Assembly (NCBI RefSeq): GCF_000321225.1
Contig: NW_004450324.1
Location: forward strand, 1,880,920-1,944,919
Length of the DNA stretch: 64,000 nt
Source of the DNA: Odobenus rosmarus divergens
Lineage: Eukaryota; Chordata; Mammalia; Carnivora; Odobenidae
Direction: 5' to 3'
Positions 45,241 to 57,180 of the stretch are shown piece by piece (within the stretch, counting starts at the first letter, position 1; each line of letters begins with the position of its first letter). The translations under genes and the position numbers were made by a program. A model generated the notes under the pieces. The model worked only from the letters and a program-made list of their open reading frames with translations. It was not told where the DNA came from and did not search any database.

Positions 45241-47396
45241 GCCTTTACAACATTGCCTTTGATGTTGGTCCTTTAGAAGAGTCACACGGAATACAAATCT
45301 ATATATTTTATGTTTTCATTGTTAACTCATGTATTTCAGCTCACCTGATGGACTTAACGTTTTGAACTCTGAGGTACAGCGGTAGTAAATCCAGTTAGAT
45401 TTCCATTAAAAAGTAAAGACCTATTTAAGCTAATTCAGGGTTGATAATAATAGGAACTTTTGTCTCTTAAAGAGCTATTAGTCTCTTGCTTACAAAGTCA
45501 GGCATCAGCAAGCATCCCCTATTTGTCTGCTGTAAAGGATGCCTGAATAGCATTTTTCCAGTCTGAGCAAACTTTTAAAATAGTATGCAATATTCCAAAG
45601 GATGTATGTGGGTGATGCATAAGAATGACAGTTTTGCCTTGTATGTAATATGTCCTAATTCACCACTCATGTTATCAATATAGTGCTCTCTGAATTGGAA
45701 TTTGTTGACATGTTCAACCCATAGAATTTAACACAGAGACTTTCCTGAGGCTACAAAGGGGCAAGGGAGACACCAGTTTCCTAAACCCTGGAGCAGTCCA
45801 TGATCTAAGGAGCAAACCGTCTCTAAGTTGACTGTTATGCTGCAGTGGGCTCTTGGGATGAGCTCTGAATGATGTGAGCTATGACCTATATTGAGGTTGA
45901 AGAGAAGATTAATGATAAACAACAGGGTGTCGGCTAATTTTAATGATCACAACTCACCAAAGAGATTCTTTCAGAAAAGAAGCAAAGTGGAAAATATGTT
46001 CTTCTTCTGTTTATTTGTCCCAATGGTTTAAAAAAATCAGCTTTATGGAACCATAATCTTCCTCATGACAGATGGACGTATACATTGGCATCGTGCTTCA
46101 ATCAACAGTTTACATTTCAAGAAGAAGGTGAAGAAACTGAATGTAAAGACATCTTCAGCATCTATTTGTCATTTTTCAGTTTTATAACATTGATACAAAA
46201 AATAGTATTCTGATTAGCAGCTTGATCGGCAACCCATGTAACCCTAAATAGTACTACAAACCTGGAGAGTGCACTTTTACAGACAATTACGTTTGGCGAA
46301 ATAGTATGTACAATTCTGACAAATAAATACATAAATAAACAATCATTCATATATAACGATATACCTAAGTGTCAATTATCATCAACAAGCGTTTCTAGTA
46401 AATTACTTCTTTCATTCACGAGTTACTTTGTTGCTTAGAAAAACTATCCTCACCTTTACAGAAGAAATGACATAATCAATTCCCCCACTAAACCCACATA
46501 TTAGGAAAGGTAGAAAATGGATCCCAGAAGCTTTATGTAAATGTTCCATTGTCTTTTGATAGAAGAGATTTGATTGAAAAACTCCTTCCTTAGCTTCTCT
46601 GTCAAGAGTTTGTTTCCCCCATATCATTACACAAAGGGGTTTTGTTCTTCTGAATTTAATCCAAATCAAAAATGATCTTCAAATTTTGATTCTGGTTATT
46701 TAAAGATACGATATTATATGCTGAAACTGGCATTTGGTCCAACATAAGAAGACCCAAAGCCACACAAACTAGCCAGCAAAGATAAAACTTTTTTTTTTCC
46801 AAAAATAAATTTAAAAAAGAAATTCTTAAGAATACAGACACTCAATATTGATACCTTTTGTTATCCAATGCATAATGAACAAAACAGGTAGGGGGACAGT
46901 CAGAAGGTTTTTATAAAAATTGTTTGAATGACTCCTGGTACAATACTGTCTGAAACGTTATTTTATATAAGAAAAATTAAAATACATTTAAAAATGGCTT
47001 AAATAATTGAAACCATAATTTGGCCAGCATCATAAAATTAAGAAAAGTAGAAAATCAGAGCTTTTTTCCTGATCACCTGACTTAAACATTTTTTTTGAAC
47101 ATTCAAAAAAATGAAGGGCAAACATGCTTTTGGCTATTGAAACACTGGACAAATGGCCTTGCATCACCAAGCTCCATGCAGAAGAAAATGTACATAACAA
47201 GCAGATTCTAGCTATACATACAGGGGAGAAGAAAAAAAATGCCTTTAAAATATATACATATGGTCTTTGATGACTATTTACATGTTTGTTACATGGGCAC
47301 TACCTAGCATAAAAAAAGTTAGGAAATAGTTCTTTAAGACATATGATTCTCCGGTTTTTGCTCCTTTTAAAGATTAGGGCTCTATTTATAATGTAC

Positions 47397-47420
47397 ATAC
47401 ACACACACACACACACACAG
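47397..47420. repeat. (AC)n microsatellite
   Basis: A short run of AC units inside the proposed B3GALT1 3' UTR. Confidence 0.85.
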
Positions 47421-48439
47421 AAAACAATTCATAGATGTACATATATGATGTTTATAATGTGCAATTCCTTGACACGAAGGGGGCTTGACTGAGCATAAGG
47501 TAAATGCAAAATGGTAGTAGAAGACAGAGGCTTGATTCAGCTATGTGACTGAAATGTGAACCAAGTACAAAGTCATGAGACTTTTCCAATGACCGGAACC
47601 CACAGCAGTTGAGGGTTGGGGGTTAGAGAGGGGCTCACCTTGTGTTGATCCATCTCTCCCCGGGCTACCTAATGCTGTTTTCCAATCAAACTCGGCATGT
47701 CCAGCTGACTGTTGGATGAAGATGTACTGAAGGACAGGAAGACCTGTCTCATATTGCATTCTTTGGGGCTGGGGATAAGAGATCCAGTGTTGTCAAGAAA
47801 TAGGCCATGACTTCCATTTGTTCATTTTGTTTACTTGTTTGCTATCAACTTCTGGGGGAGCTTCTAAAGGTCGGGTTAAAAGAAAAGTTATATTCTTTCA
47901 GTTGCAGGGCTGTCTTTGAATGAAAACAAGCAGAAGTTTTCTAATGAATAGAAGATGTACAATATGTGGGTTTGCAGAGTGCCAATTCTTCTTCGGATAG
48001 AGGGGGACTAGCTCTACCGGCTCTCAAAGTCCTTATTGAGAATTCAGATCAATGTTTCCTGAGATCTAAGTTGATGGGATATAATACATTTTGCAAAGCA
48101 TGTGATTCAATTATTGTAATATGCTTCCAGCCAGAGGCTCCTCCCCAAAGAAAGACAGCTGCCTTCACTTTCAGCACCCTGGGAAATCAAGGCATTGCAC
48201 CAAAGTAAAAACTTATTCATTGAAACCAGAGGAAATGATAGAGAAATTGAAGCGTCTCCAAACACCTAAGGTATCCAGGGAAAAGTCAAAGTTTTAGAAG
48301 AATCAGATGCACTAATAGTTCATATTTGATCTTTATGTTGGCAGAATTTATATTTAAGATGATATTACTACTACAGATGACCATCGTTGTAATTAATTAT
48401 TTTAGCATTTGGCATAACGCATGATACATTGCATTAGCA

Positions 48440-48620
48440 CCTTTTAAACTAAGGACCTCAAAATATTTAGCAAATGCAATTTGCTCTCACAGCACCTGTG
48501 AGGTAGGTGTTTTTTCCCTCCATTTTATAAATGAGCATATTGAAGCACAGCAAGGTTAAGATGCCTGCTCACATGACCCAACAAGAACAATGGTACCAAG
48601 AGAAACTGATCCCAAGCTTC
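48440..48620 (-). mobile_element. MIR SINE fragment
   Basis: 'cacctgtgaggtaggtgtttttt', 'ccattttataaatgagcatattgaagcac' and 'cacatgacccaacaag' read as antisense MIR. It lies within the proposed B3GALT1 3' UTR. Confidence 0.55.
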
Positions 48621-49751
48621 TCTACTTTTCCTTCCCATGAACCTCTGTCACAGAACTTCCAGAGCACCTCCTACTCCTAACGGCATTGCAGGTGGAGGTA
48701 CTAGGATGTTTCAGATGTTAGAATATTACATCTATCAACTGTAGGGCTAAAGCATTCAATAACATTGGGACCCATTGAAAGCTTATCTAACATGCTTTGC
48801 AAATGTGTGGGAGGGGCATCTTATACTATTGCTAAGCTTGCTTATGTTAATTATAATGCATACATAAATTCGTGTTTTCTCCGTGTAATTTATTGTTTTT
48901 CTGCCCTCCTACCAACTAATTTCTACATATGTGCCTTCCTGAGCCAGAAACGGTAAAATGCACTTAGCAACACCGTATGGAGGGAAGCAGGTGAGATTAC
49001 ATTTGGCAAAATCTCCTTGGAGGCACCAGGTAATGTTTGTTCTGAAAGACCCTCCCCGCCCCCCCCCTCCCGCCGTCAAATCTCTTGTTTATTTTGTTAA
49101 GTAGCATTTTATATACATTCCACCCGATGACCAGGTTTAATCCTTGGATGAGCAAGCACAGTTGTCTTCCAACCATACAGAATATTTGCTTTTCAAATTT
49201 AAATTTCCATTTATTTAGCTGCAGCCTCCCTGCCAGGCCTAAGTTCATGTCTTGGTGGAACCGCAAATACTGTACACATGTATGGCAAGAGATGTAAAAA
49301 TTCAATGTAACAGCACACACAATATTAATAATCACATTGGATGTGTCTTCCTGACTGTGTATTATTTCTGAAAAAGAGTTATTTACTTTTATTTTTGCAG
49401 AGATGATATGAAGACATTACCTCGAGTCTCGGTTTCCCAGAACCAGATTTTTATCTCAGATGCAGAGTATGTAAATCCTAGCAGTAGTTAGGATGTTGCT
49501 TTTTGAGATAAACACAATGCCTCAGGACCTGAGAATGAAATCTGGCCTTTCTAACTCATGCATTGTTTCCATGACCAGAGCCTAACACTTGTAAATTGGT
49601 AGTCCAAGAAAGAAACTAGGAGCAGGAAGAAAAAAGCTTTTTACAAAACCCCTACACTGGTTCATTTCCCCCGGTGACACCAATAAAACACCAACACCCT
49701 AGGCCCCATTTCTTAAAAAAGAAAAGAAATGTATTTACATCGGTAAAAATC

Positions 49752-50732
49752 CTAACATCTGAGATGTTTCTTGCTTGACATGTCATTCCAGATTCTGTGC
49801 ATTTCTTCTGGAGAGATCTGATGCACAGTGATGACGCGGCGATATCTACACAAACTGTAGGCCATTTTCCAGTGATTGAAGCCACTGTTCTGGAAAGGAT
49901 GTATGCCCAGTTTTCGAAGACACAGTCCCACATAGACATCTTCAAGGTGAAGCAGCCTTGTATGGAGTGAGGTCTTATAAATGAGTTCAGCCACATCAGC
50001 TGAAAAGATATAGCCAGTCCCCGAACAGAACGGTGGGTAGTTACTGTCAGGGTACAAATCCCTGGGCATGTACCACTTACTGCGGACGTCCCGGATTGGC
50101 CCTCCATTGATGACATAGCCAGTAAAATACCTTCTTCTTGGCTTGGTGGAGGGTTTTAGTAGTTTGTAAATAAGGTTGTCCATGTTCACAAAAATGTCAC
50201 TGTCTGTTTTCATGACGTACTTGGCTTTTGAACAAAAAGTGGCCACCCATCTCATTCCCATTAGTGTTTTGAGGGTAAGGTTATGGTAGGAGTCGATAAA
50301 GTCCTCCACGATAATGTCATGGAAGATTTGGCTCTCTTGCTCCACCATCTGATTCAGAACAGGATCAGCGTTCTTGCCCAGGAGGAAGAGAGTGGCTATC
50401 TTGATCCCTTTGAAGTTGTTCTCATCCCCCCACGTCTCTCGGATTGCCTGGCGGGCGTCAAATTCTTTGTGGGTGGTGCTGATGAGGATAACAAGGAAAG
50501 GAATGTTTTTCTCACATTTGTTGGGTTCATTTATAAGAAATTCAAAAGAATGTGGGTTTATAGGTCGAGTTCTTATGTTGCCAAAGGTGAAGTTTTTCCT
50601 GGCAACTGTTAGGTGGCTGAATGGCTTGGAGCCAGTGTAGGAAGAAGTGGGACGAGTTATACTCAGATACCAGAGGGCACTGGCCCAGCACACAACTGTC
50701 AAAACATAGAGACAGGAGACCTTTGAAGCCAT
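49752..50732 (-). CDS. B3GALT1: Beta-1,3-galactosyltransferase 1, complete single-exon coding region
   Basis: The 326-residue reading frame is, as far as I can recall the mammalian protein, the same in length and essentially the same in sequence as B3GALT1. The family (GT31) is a type II Golgi membrane enzyme that transfers galactose from UDP-Gal to terminal GlcNAc in beta-1,3 linkage, making type 1 (lacto-series) chains; expression is mainly in brain. Visible features: short cytoplasmic end, one hydrophobic signal-anchor at about residues 7-25, a stem, then the catalytic domain. Motifs are RQAIRETWG (94-102), the metal and UDP-binding DxD as KTDSD (175-179) and EDVYVG (264-269). N-glycosylation sequons lie at N47 (NFT) and N151 (NLT). 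The start has a strong context (A at -3, G at +4). No frameshift or internal stop is present. An uninterrupted coding exon is normal for this gene, and an upstream splice acceptor argues against a retrocopy. Confidence 0.97.
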   Translation of the reverse strand: MASKVSCLYVLTVVCWASALWYLSITRPTSSYTGSKPFSHLTVARKNFTFGNIRTRPINPHSFEFLINEPNKCEKNIPFLVILISTTHKEFDARQAIRETWGDENNFKGIKIATLFLLGKNADPVLNQMVEQESQIFHDIIVEDFIDSYHNLTLKTLMGMRWVATFCSKAKYVMKTDSDIFVNMDNLIYKLLKPSTKPRRRYFTGYVINGGPIRDVRSKWYMPRDLYPDSNYPPFCSGTGYIFSADVAELIYKTSLHTRLLHLEDVYVGLCLRKLGIHPFQNSGFNHWKMAYSLCRYRRVITVHQISPEEMHRIWNDMSSKKHLRC

Positions 50733-50961
50733 TGTCTTGAGCGCACGTCTATTGCAAATATGGAAGAATATGCCTTCTTGGCATTAGTTTGTTTTCATCT
50801 TGCAAAGGCAGCATATTACTAATAAATCTTAAAGTTTGACAGAGAAGTGTGAGTGCGGGAATGTCCATGGGTCTTAGTGGCGGTCTGGCATCTCTGCGTT
50901 CCCTTTACTTTCTTCCAAACCTGATGGAAAGTTCCATGTCTCATAAATCTTCCTCTTAACT
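50733..50961 (-). other. B3GALT1: Probable 5' UTR part of the B3GALT1 coding exon
   Basis: This is the stretch between the ATG and the nearest strong splice acceptor on the minus strand. It contains several upstream ATGs (for example the complements of 50782-50784, 50796-50798 and 50812-50814), none of which joins the main frame into a longer protein. Upstream ATGs could lower translation, but that is inference. No repeat is visible in it. Confidence 0.6.
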
Positions 50962-50985
50962 CTGCAAAATCAATAAAGTACAGTT
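50962..50985 (-). promoter_or_regulatory. B3GALT1: Candidate 3' splice site before the B3GALT1 coding exon
   Basis: Read on the minus strand the sequence is ctttattgattttgcag followed by agttaagagg, a T-rich tract ending in a consensus CAG. B3GALT1 is known to have non-coding 5' exons spliced to one coding exon, so an acceptor here is expected. No partner donor or non-coding exon was recognised in the window, so those exons and the promoter probably lie beyond the right edge. Confidence 0.6.
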
Positions 50986-52744
50986 GTCGTTCAGATTTAT
51001 TTAGTCACTTCACATCCTCAGATAAACATAATAAGGGTGTTAGAATTACCCACGATGACTAAAATCGTAAACGTAATCATTCATTGCCACCCCTACTGAA
51101 AACTTCCTGACACCACCATCCTCCCTTTCCTCCCCTGGATAGAGGTTATTTATGTATATTCATACCCAATTAACAAGTACTAGATTATAGGCTCTAGGGG
51201 AACATGAAGTAAACTGAACATTAGTAATTAAAAAAGACTTTCCCCTCTTCACAAAAGGACCTCTTCGCTATTAAAAATCTGACACTGAAGTCTTCTTTCA
51301 AGCAGGAGAGCCTCACACAGGGCCTCCTATCTTGTTTCCATGCTTTGAAGCCTGAGTGTTTGTTGGCTCGATTCTGATGAAGTAGTTGGTTCTCAACATC
51401 CCTCTGCTTTCTCTAGCCCTGTATTTGAAAATGTGTGCATGACCACTGGAAAATCTCTGCTCAAACGGTCTCCCTGGGCTCTGACTTACAAGTAATTCCT
51501 TACTTTTCCTCACTTTTTCCTAACTTCGGCTCTCATGAATGTTGGCCCCTAATTCTCAGTTTCCTAGGAGGCTTTACATGAAGAAGGGCCTTACCCTCAG
51601 GCATGGACACCATCACCCAAGGGGCCCTTCAGACAGCTGGCAGCATTCATTTTCGAGTTGATCTAAATGGTATCACGTTTTGTGCTTTTCAGCAATTCAC
51701 CCTGATGTTCCCTTGATGAAATTATGCTGGCCCCTTTCAATTCTGTTTATGTAGTGACACTTGTCAGTAAACAGAGCAGCAGTGTAAGAGACACAATTGA
51801 GCTTGGAGCCACAGACCCAATGAAGATGGAAAGAACACTTTAATTGGTTCACATTAAAAAGTTGTCCTTCGGAACTCTAATTCTTTCTAGAACTTGACCT
51901 GATGCCAGTAAAAAATATATGCCAGCTTACAAAGTCCATTCATGTTAAAAATTGTCTTTTCCTTCCCAGTTAGAGCAAAATGTGGTGGCCCTGGAAGACA
52001 GAGATGGCAGATCATGGATATCGACCTCAACAAAGTCTGCTTCAAAGAAAACTATGCACTTAAATGGACAGACTGTGCTGAAAGAATTTAACTGGGATTG
52101 TAGATTGAAAATCAGGCTTGCAAGCACAATATTCATAATGAAATGAAAAGACACGATGGGCAATAGCAGAGATAACACACATCCTCTTGTCAAAGCCAAG
52201 AGCTGCCTGTGAATATATGATCCATATGAGACCAGCAATAACTCAGTGTGGTTACGGTTCTAACTAAATGAATATTAGAAAGGCTTCAAGCAGCATGACT
52301 CTAGGCATAGGCAGGGCTTCATCCAACCCATAATAAGTACTCTCTAAATAGAAGCTCCACTATCCTTGGCTCCTGAAGGAAATGTCCGCTCTAAGGTGCA
52401 CCATAGCTGATAAAAAGGACGTGATGTGCAGCAAACTTTGAAACTTTAAATAGCGAGCGAAACGAAGTGAGAAGCCAGCGATAGAGTTTAGAAAAGGGCT
52501 TCTCAACTTGGGATATACAGACGGCGGCTCCATCTGAATGCCAAAGGAGTGTGAGTTGAGTCTCAAACCAAACTTTCTCCGTCATTGTTCCTGGCTAGTA
52601 TCTGATTCTTATAAGCCTGCTGTTGTCATCCTAGAGCCCTTGTTACTTCTCATAGTTTCCTACTGAACTGTGAGTCATCTATTACTAAGCTGGCATACCA
52701 AAAATAGTCATTGGAAAAGGCACCTCTCAAGCTCTCCTCTTGAG
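50986..52744. other. B3GALT1 intron, no recognised element
   Basis: Unique-looking sequence between the coding exon and an L2 fragment. It contains short open frames only, none with a recognisable protein motif. I see no SINE or L1 in it. Confidence 0.5.
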
Positions 52745-53240
52745 CCACTACTCACATGGGTGCCTGTGAGGTATTGGAAAAATGGAAGTAGAGCCCATAC
52801 TCCTCCTCAAGGAACACGTGGTCTAGGAGGAAAGACTTCCTGTAAACGATTAAAACAGAGAGACAAAAAATTTCCTCACGAGGCTACTGGAGGACACAGG
52901 AGAGGTGGGCTGGTGGACAGGGTATGGGCAGACCAGGTACAGTTGAGCAGAATGCACACGGCATCTCCACAAGGCGCCATTCCCAGAGACTGTGATGTGA
53001 ATCATACTCCTCCACCCCATCCCGGACTGAAACAACAAGGTTGCCTCGGGAAGATGCCGTGCAAACGTTATCTAAGCTGAGTCTTCAAGGGCAAGTACGA
53101 ATTATCTGGATGAGGGCCAGACATTTGAGGCAGAGGAAACGCGAAGACATGAAGTGAGAGGCACGGTGTGTGCCTGGACTGCAAATCCTGGAGGGAGGGA
53201 AGAGGGCAGGGTGCTGGGGAGCAGGGTGGTGATGGTGAAG
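52745..53240 (-). mobile_element. L2 LINE fragment in the B3GALT1 intron
   Basis: 'cctcaaggaacacgtggtctaggagg', 'tatctaagctgagtcttcaagg' and 'tgaggcagaggaaacgcgaagacatg' are antisense L2. Open frames on both strands here are chance. Confidence 0.65.
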
Positions 53241-53708
53241 TTTCAGGCTCTCGAGATAAGCAGGGGGCAGATGGTGAGAGGTGCTCAGAAACTGTTCCGA
53301 GCTGAGTAGCTTGTCGCCCATCTCTGCAATCTAAAGGGTGCACGGGAGGATTTTACTTTCACCAAATCCTGTCCACTGATTTCAACAGCCATTTATTTTT
53401 CCATATTAAGTATTTCTTTTTCCCATAGTTCTGTGCCCCAAGGGAATAAGTGACAATTTGTTTTCTCTGAAACTTCTCTGTGTGATTTTCTGGGGGAAGG
53501 GACTCGATAAATAACAGGTACTTGGGAGATTTAGAAAGAGCTAAAAGAGGGAGAAATATAAGAGAAATTGGTGAGAGCATGAATAAAGTTTATGTATTTA
53601 AGAACACTTTTCACAGAAGAATGAGCATTCTCTCTTAGCTAATGAACATGACACTCCTTTCCATTGTTATTGTAGGTATTTATTTAATTTATTTATAGGT
53701 CTCATTTT

Positions 53709-53909
53709 ATTTTATTTTTTAAAGATTTTATTTATTTATTTGACAGAGAGATACAGCGAGAGAGGGAACACAAGCAGGGGGAGTGGGAGAGGGAGAAGCA
53801 GGCTCCCCGCGGAGCAGGGAGCCCGATGTGGGGCTCGATCCCAGGACCCTGGGATCATGACCTGAGCCGAAGGCAGACGCTTAACCACTGAGCCACCCAG
53901 GCACCCGGG
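53709..53909 (-). mobile_element. tRNA-derived carnivore SINE with perfect target duplication
   Basis: taggtctcatttt lies at 53696-53708 and 53910-53922. Near-consensus body. Confidence 0.96.
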
Positions 53910-53939
53910 TAGGTCTCATTTTCAAAAGCATGTACTGGG

Positions 53940-54082
53940 CTATGTGCTCCATGCCCTGTATTTTATAGAGCTTCATTCCTTACATTGTTACAAGAGAGAT
54001 ACTGTCTCCATTTTACAGTTGAGAAAATGGAAACTCAGAGATATCAAGTAGCTTGCTCAAGATCACGCAGCTAGCGGGTGAC
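53940..54082 (-). mobile_element. MIR SINE fragment
   Basis: 'ctccattttacagttgagaaaatggaaac', 'gcttgctcaagatcacgcagctag'. Confidence 0.75.
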
Positions 54083-55969
54083 TAAGTGAGTAGTCATCTC
54101 AAGCTTCCTAAGGCCCGTTAGGACAATAGGCAAAATCTTGCACAGGAGAGCCAGGGTGGCAGGGAGGAATGCATGCTGCTCTTCTCCCAGTGATCCACAC
54201 ATTTATTTTTTTAGATGTGTGTCCATGGCTGGAATTTTTGCCTAGTTCATTCTGGTTTGTTACATACCGCATGACACCAGTTCTATGGGGATCCTTGATC
54301 ATCAAAAAATGATGACTTGCAAAGAGCACATGAAAGCTGGGACGGGGGGAGGGGGGAAAGCTACAGCTGTTGGAAGCTTCAGAAACACTTTGCAATTCCC
54401 TTTCTCTGAAGTCTTGAAACACGCACATGTACTCACACTCACACACTGAAAGAATCACTCTTTCTACTGATTTTTTTCAGACACAAGGACAGAAGTAAGC
54501 ACAGTATTGTTACATCCTGGGCACCAGGAAATGCAAGTGATCACCAATAAAAACAGAGGATTTGAAACGGGAAAAAGAACCAGCCTAGGATCTGAAGAGT
54601 GGCTAATAATAATGCGCACCTACAGCGAGGGGCACTAAAACGCATCCTGTTTGCTTATTAGAAAAGAGGTTTCTCAGGTGGCCAGGCAAACACAAAAATG
54701 GGCCTCTGGAACAGAAATAGCAATGTAAGTAAAGAGAATAGAGAGTAGTAGCAGGCTGCATTTAACTCTAAAGCATGATTTTACGTATGTTGGTTGAAGT
54801 AGTTAGTGTTGAGCAAGATGTCCATGTTTTACTCCTTGAACAATCCAAACTTGCTATGTGGCTTTCTGTGCCTCAGGAGCCTTACATATAAAATAAGGGC
54901 AAAAATAACATCTACGTTATCTCCGACAACATTATAGCTATTAATGATCATCACCAATCCTTTGAGTTTCTTGGAGGGAAATATTGCTATACAGGCAGAT
55001 AGTATTATGATATAAAGAACAGGTTCTAATGGGGATGAGGGGATTATGTCAGTTGATCATTTCATGATTTGGGGTCCAGAGCATATATGTCAATCGATTC
55101 TTCTAAATATGTAGGATTGCGGTCAGTTTTTTGGCCTAGTGAATACACCGTACGGACTGCCTGCTAGAGAATTCTGTTTTCTTCCTGGAAAACACAAAGG
55201 CAAAAGTCTACTAAAAAGCAAAGAAAATGACAGCTGAAAAGTTCTACAGAGGGAGCTGAATGTCACAAAGCAGAATCCTCTGGAGAGTTCTCTTAGTTTC
55301 ATGAAATTTAAAGAAGTCTTGTTTAACAGACATGTTAATGTATTAAAATACAAACTTGCACACAGAGCATTTGTCATTCCTCTTAGCAGCCCTACTACGA
55401 CCACAGATGCTAATGACACACTAACGTGTCATCCATTAAATACAAATCCCTCTAAATAGAAACATTCCCCTCCAACACTTGAAAGATTTCCTCCCCAGAG
55501 GCCTTGCTGTATCACAGATTACCTCATTCACAGAACCAGTCAGTAGCTATCCACCATCACCTTTCAGGAAGGTAATGGGGCAGAATTTTCAATTTAAGGA
55601 GCACATGTTTCTCCTAGAAATCACAGTGGATAATCTGTTATTTTGAGTAATTTATTTTTTTTAAAAAGCTCCTAAATTTGCCAAAATTCTTCTCGTATAT
55701 GGCCAGAAGTCAGTCCAGCAGCAAGTGGGTAGAATCTCTTGGGTGAACTGTGCACAGTGTGGGGTGTCAAGTTCATGTCCTTCTCCGTCATGGTTCCGGC
55801 AAGTACAAGTCAGTCTGAGTGCCTACGTCCCAGTTGCCACTGAGATGGCGTGGCAGTCATTCCAGCTTCCCTGCACCCATGGGCGAGGCTGCACAGGCCC
55901 CTTCTAGTCCCTGGTGTCACAAGGAATATAATATCCCTGAGTTCTGATTTCCCTTGGATTTCCAAATCT
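54083..55969. other. B3GALT1 intron, no recognised element
   Basis: No SINE, L1 or L2 was recognised. Reading frames are short and unremarkable. Confidence 0.45.
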
Positions 55970-56235
55970 ACTTCATTTGTTCATCAGAGACATATTGAAC
56001 ACCTGTTAGAGATGCCAGGCACTGTTCTACAACTGGAAGACAGATGGGGGCTTACTTTCTAGGAAATGTAGGCAGAAAATAAATCCATGATAAATGAATA
56101 CAAAAATAGTTTCAGGTAGCGATAACTGATGTAAGTAAGTTGGGCAATGGGATAAAGACTGAGTAGAGGTGGGAGGGGAGCAACTTTAGAAGAACTGGTC
56201 ATTCTCCGAAGGGGTGACATTTGAGCTGAGAATAA
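55970..56235 (-). mobile_element. L2 LINE fragment
   Basis: 'tgttcatcagagacatattgaacacctgttagagatgccaggcactgttc' and 'gaaggggtgacatttgagctgag' are the antisense L2 3' region. Confidence 0.75.
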
Positions 56236-56743
56236 AAAGCCTTGTGATCTCCAGTCTGGTAATTGAGTCTTTTACTAACTTTTTGGCTCTTTGCTTGGCT
56301 CTTTGGGATTAATGCTTCATTAGGAGCATCCTTTTGGTTTTTAATCTCTGCTCCTCCTGTCTTTTGGATCTTCTTGGCTTCATGTTTCCCAGGGGTGGCC
56401 TTTTTGCCCATTCGTTCAAATGCCCTCAGCTTCTAGAGATGTAGGTTATTTGTATTAGTAGGTTATGTGTATTAGTTTGCTAAGGTGGCCATAACAAAGT
56501 CCCATAAGTTGGGTAAATTTATTGTTTCATAATTCTTTTTTTTAAATTAAATTTTAGGTAGTTAACAAATAGTGCAATATTGGTTTCTGGAGTAGAATTC
56601 AGTGATTCACCACTTACACATAACACCCAGTGCTCACCATAACAAGTGCCCTCCTTAATCCCCCTCACCGATTTAGCCCATCCCCTGCCCACCTCCCTCC
56701 ATCAGCCCTCAGTTTGTTCTCTATTGTTAAGAGTCTCTTATGG

Positions 56744-56943
56744 CGGGGCGCCTGGGTGGCTCAGTCATTAAACATCTGCCTTCGGCTCAGGTCATGGTCC
56801 CAGGGTCCTGGGATCGAGCCCCATGTCGGGCTCCCTGCTCAGTGGGAAGCCTGCTTCTCCTTCTCCCACTCCCCCTGCTTGTGTTCCATCTCTTGCTGTC
56901 TCTCTGTCAAATAAATAAATAAATAAAATCTTAAAAAAAAAAA
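56744..56943 (+). mobile_element. tRNA-derived carnivore SINE inside the L1, perfect target duplication
   Basis: aagagtctcttatgg lies at 56729-56743 and 56944-56958. Near-consensus head 'ggcgcctgggtggctcag'. Confidence 0.96.
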
Positions 56944-56994
56944 AAGAGTCTCTTATGGTTTGTTTCCTTCTCTCATTTTTTTCTTTCTTTTTTT

Positions 56995-57180
56995 TTTAAA
57001 AAAAGATTTTATTTATTTATTTTGACAGAGAGAGAGAGAGAGAGACAGCGAGAGCAGGAACACAAGTAGGGGGAGTGGGAGAGGGAGAAGCAGGCTCCCT
57101 GTGAGGCTTGATCCCAGGACCCCCGGACCATGACCTGAGCCGAAGGCAGACGCTCAATGGCTGAGCCACCCAGGTGCCCC
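56995..57180 (-). mobile_element. Second carnivore SINE inside the same L1, with small deletion
   Basis: Body 'gacagcgagagcaggaacacaagtaggggg' ends 'gagccacccaggtgcccc'. About 20 bases normally between 'caggctccc' and 'gggcttgatccc' are missing. Confidence 0.93.

Larger units (their letters stand above)
46010..49751 (-). other. B3GALT1: Probable long 3' UTR of B3GALT1, end uncertain
   Basis: Downstream of the stop codon the DNA is AT-rich and has few recognisable repeats (one MIR-like piece and one short AC run), in contrast to the SINE- and L1-rich flanks. Minus-strand AATAAA hexamers occur at 49388-49393, 49210-49215, 49088-49093, 48889-48894 and 46010-46015. I propose the farthest as the distal end because repeats reappear just beyond it (MER5A at 45.1 kb, SINE at 44.7 kb). 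The true polyadenylation site or sites cannot be decided from the sequence alone. Confidence 0.4.

Noticed and set aside
47541..47759. Minus frame in the proposed B3GALT1 3' UTR
   Set aside because: Only 72 codons, with no motif and no reason to expect translation.
49652..50116. 154-codon minus frame overlapping B3GALT1
   Set aside because: It is a shadow of the real coding frame and lacks its motifs. The plus-strand frames at 50283-50640 are shadows too.
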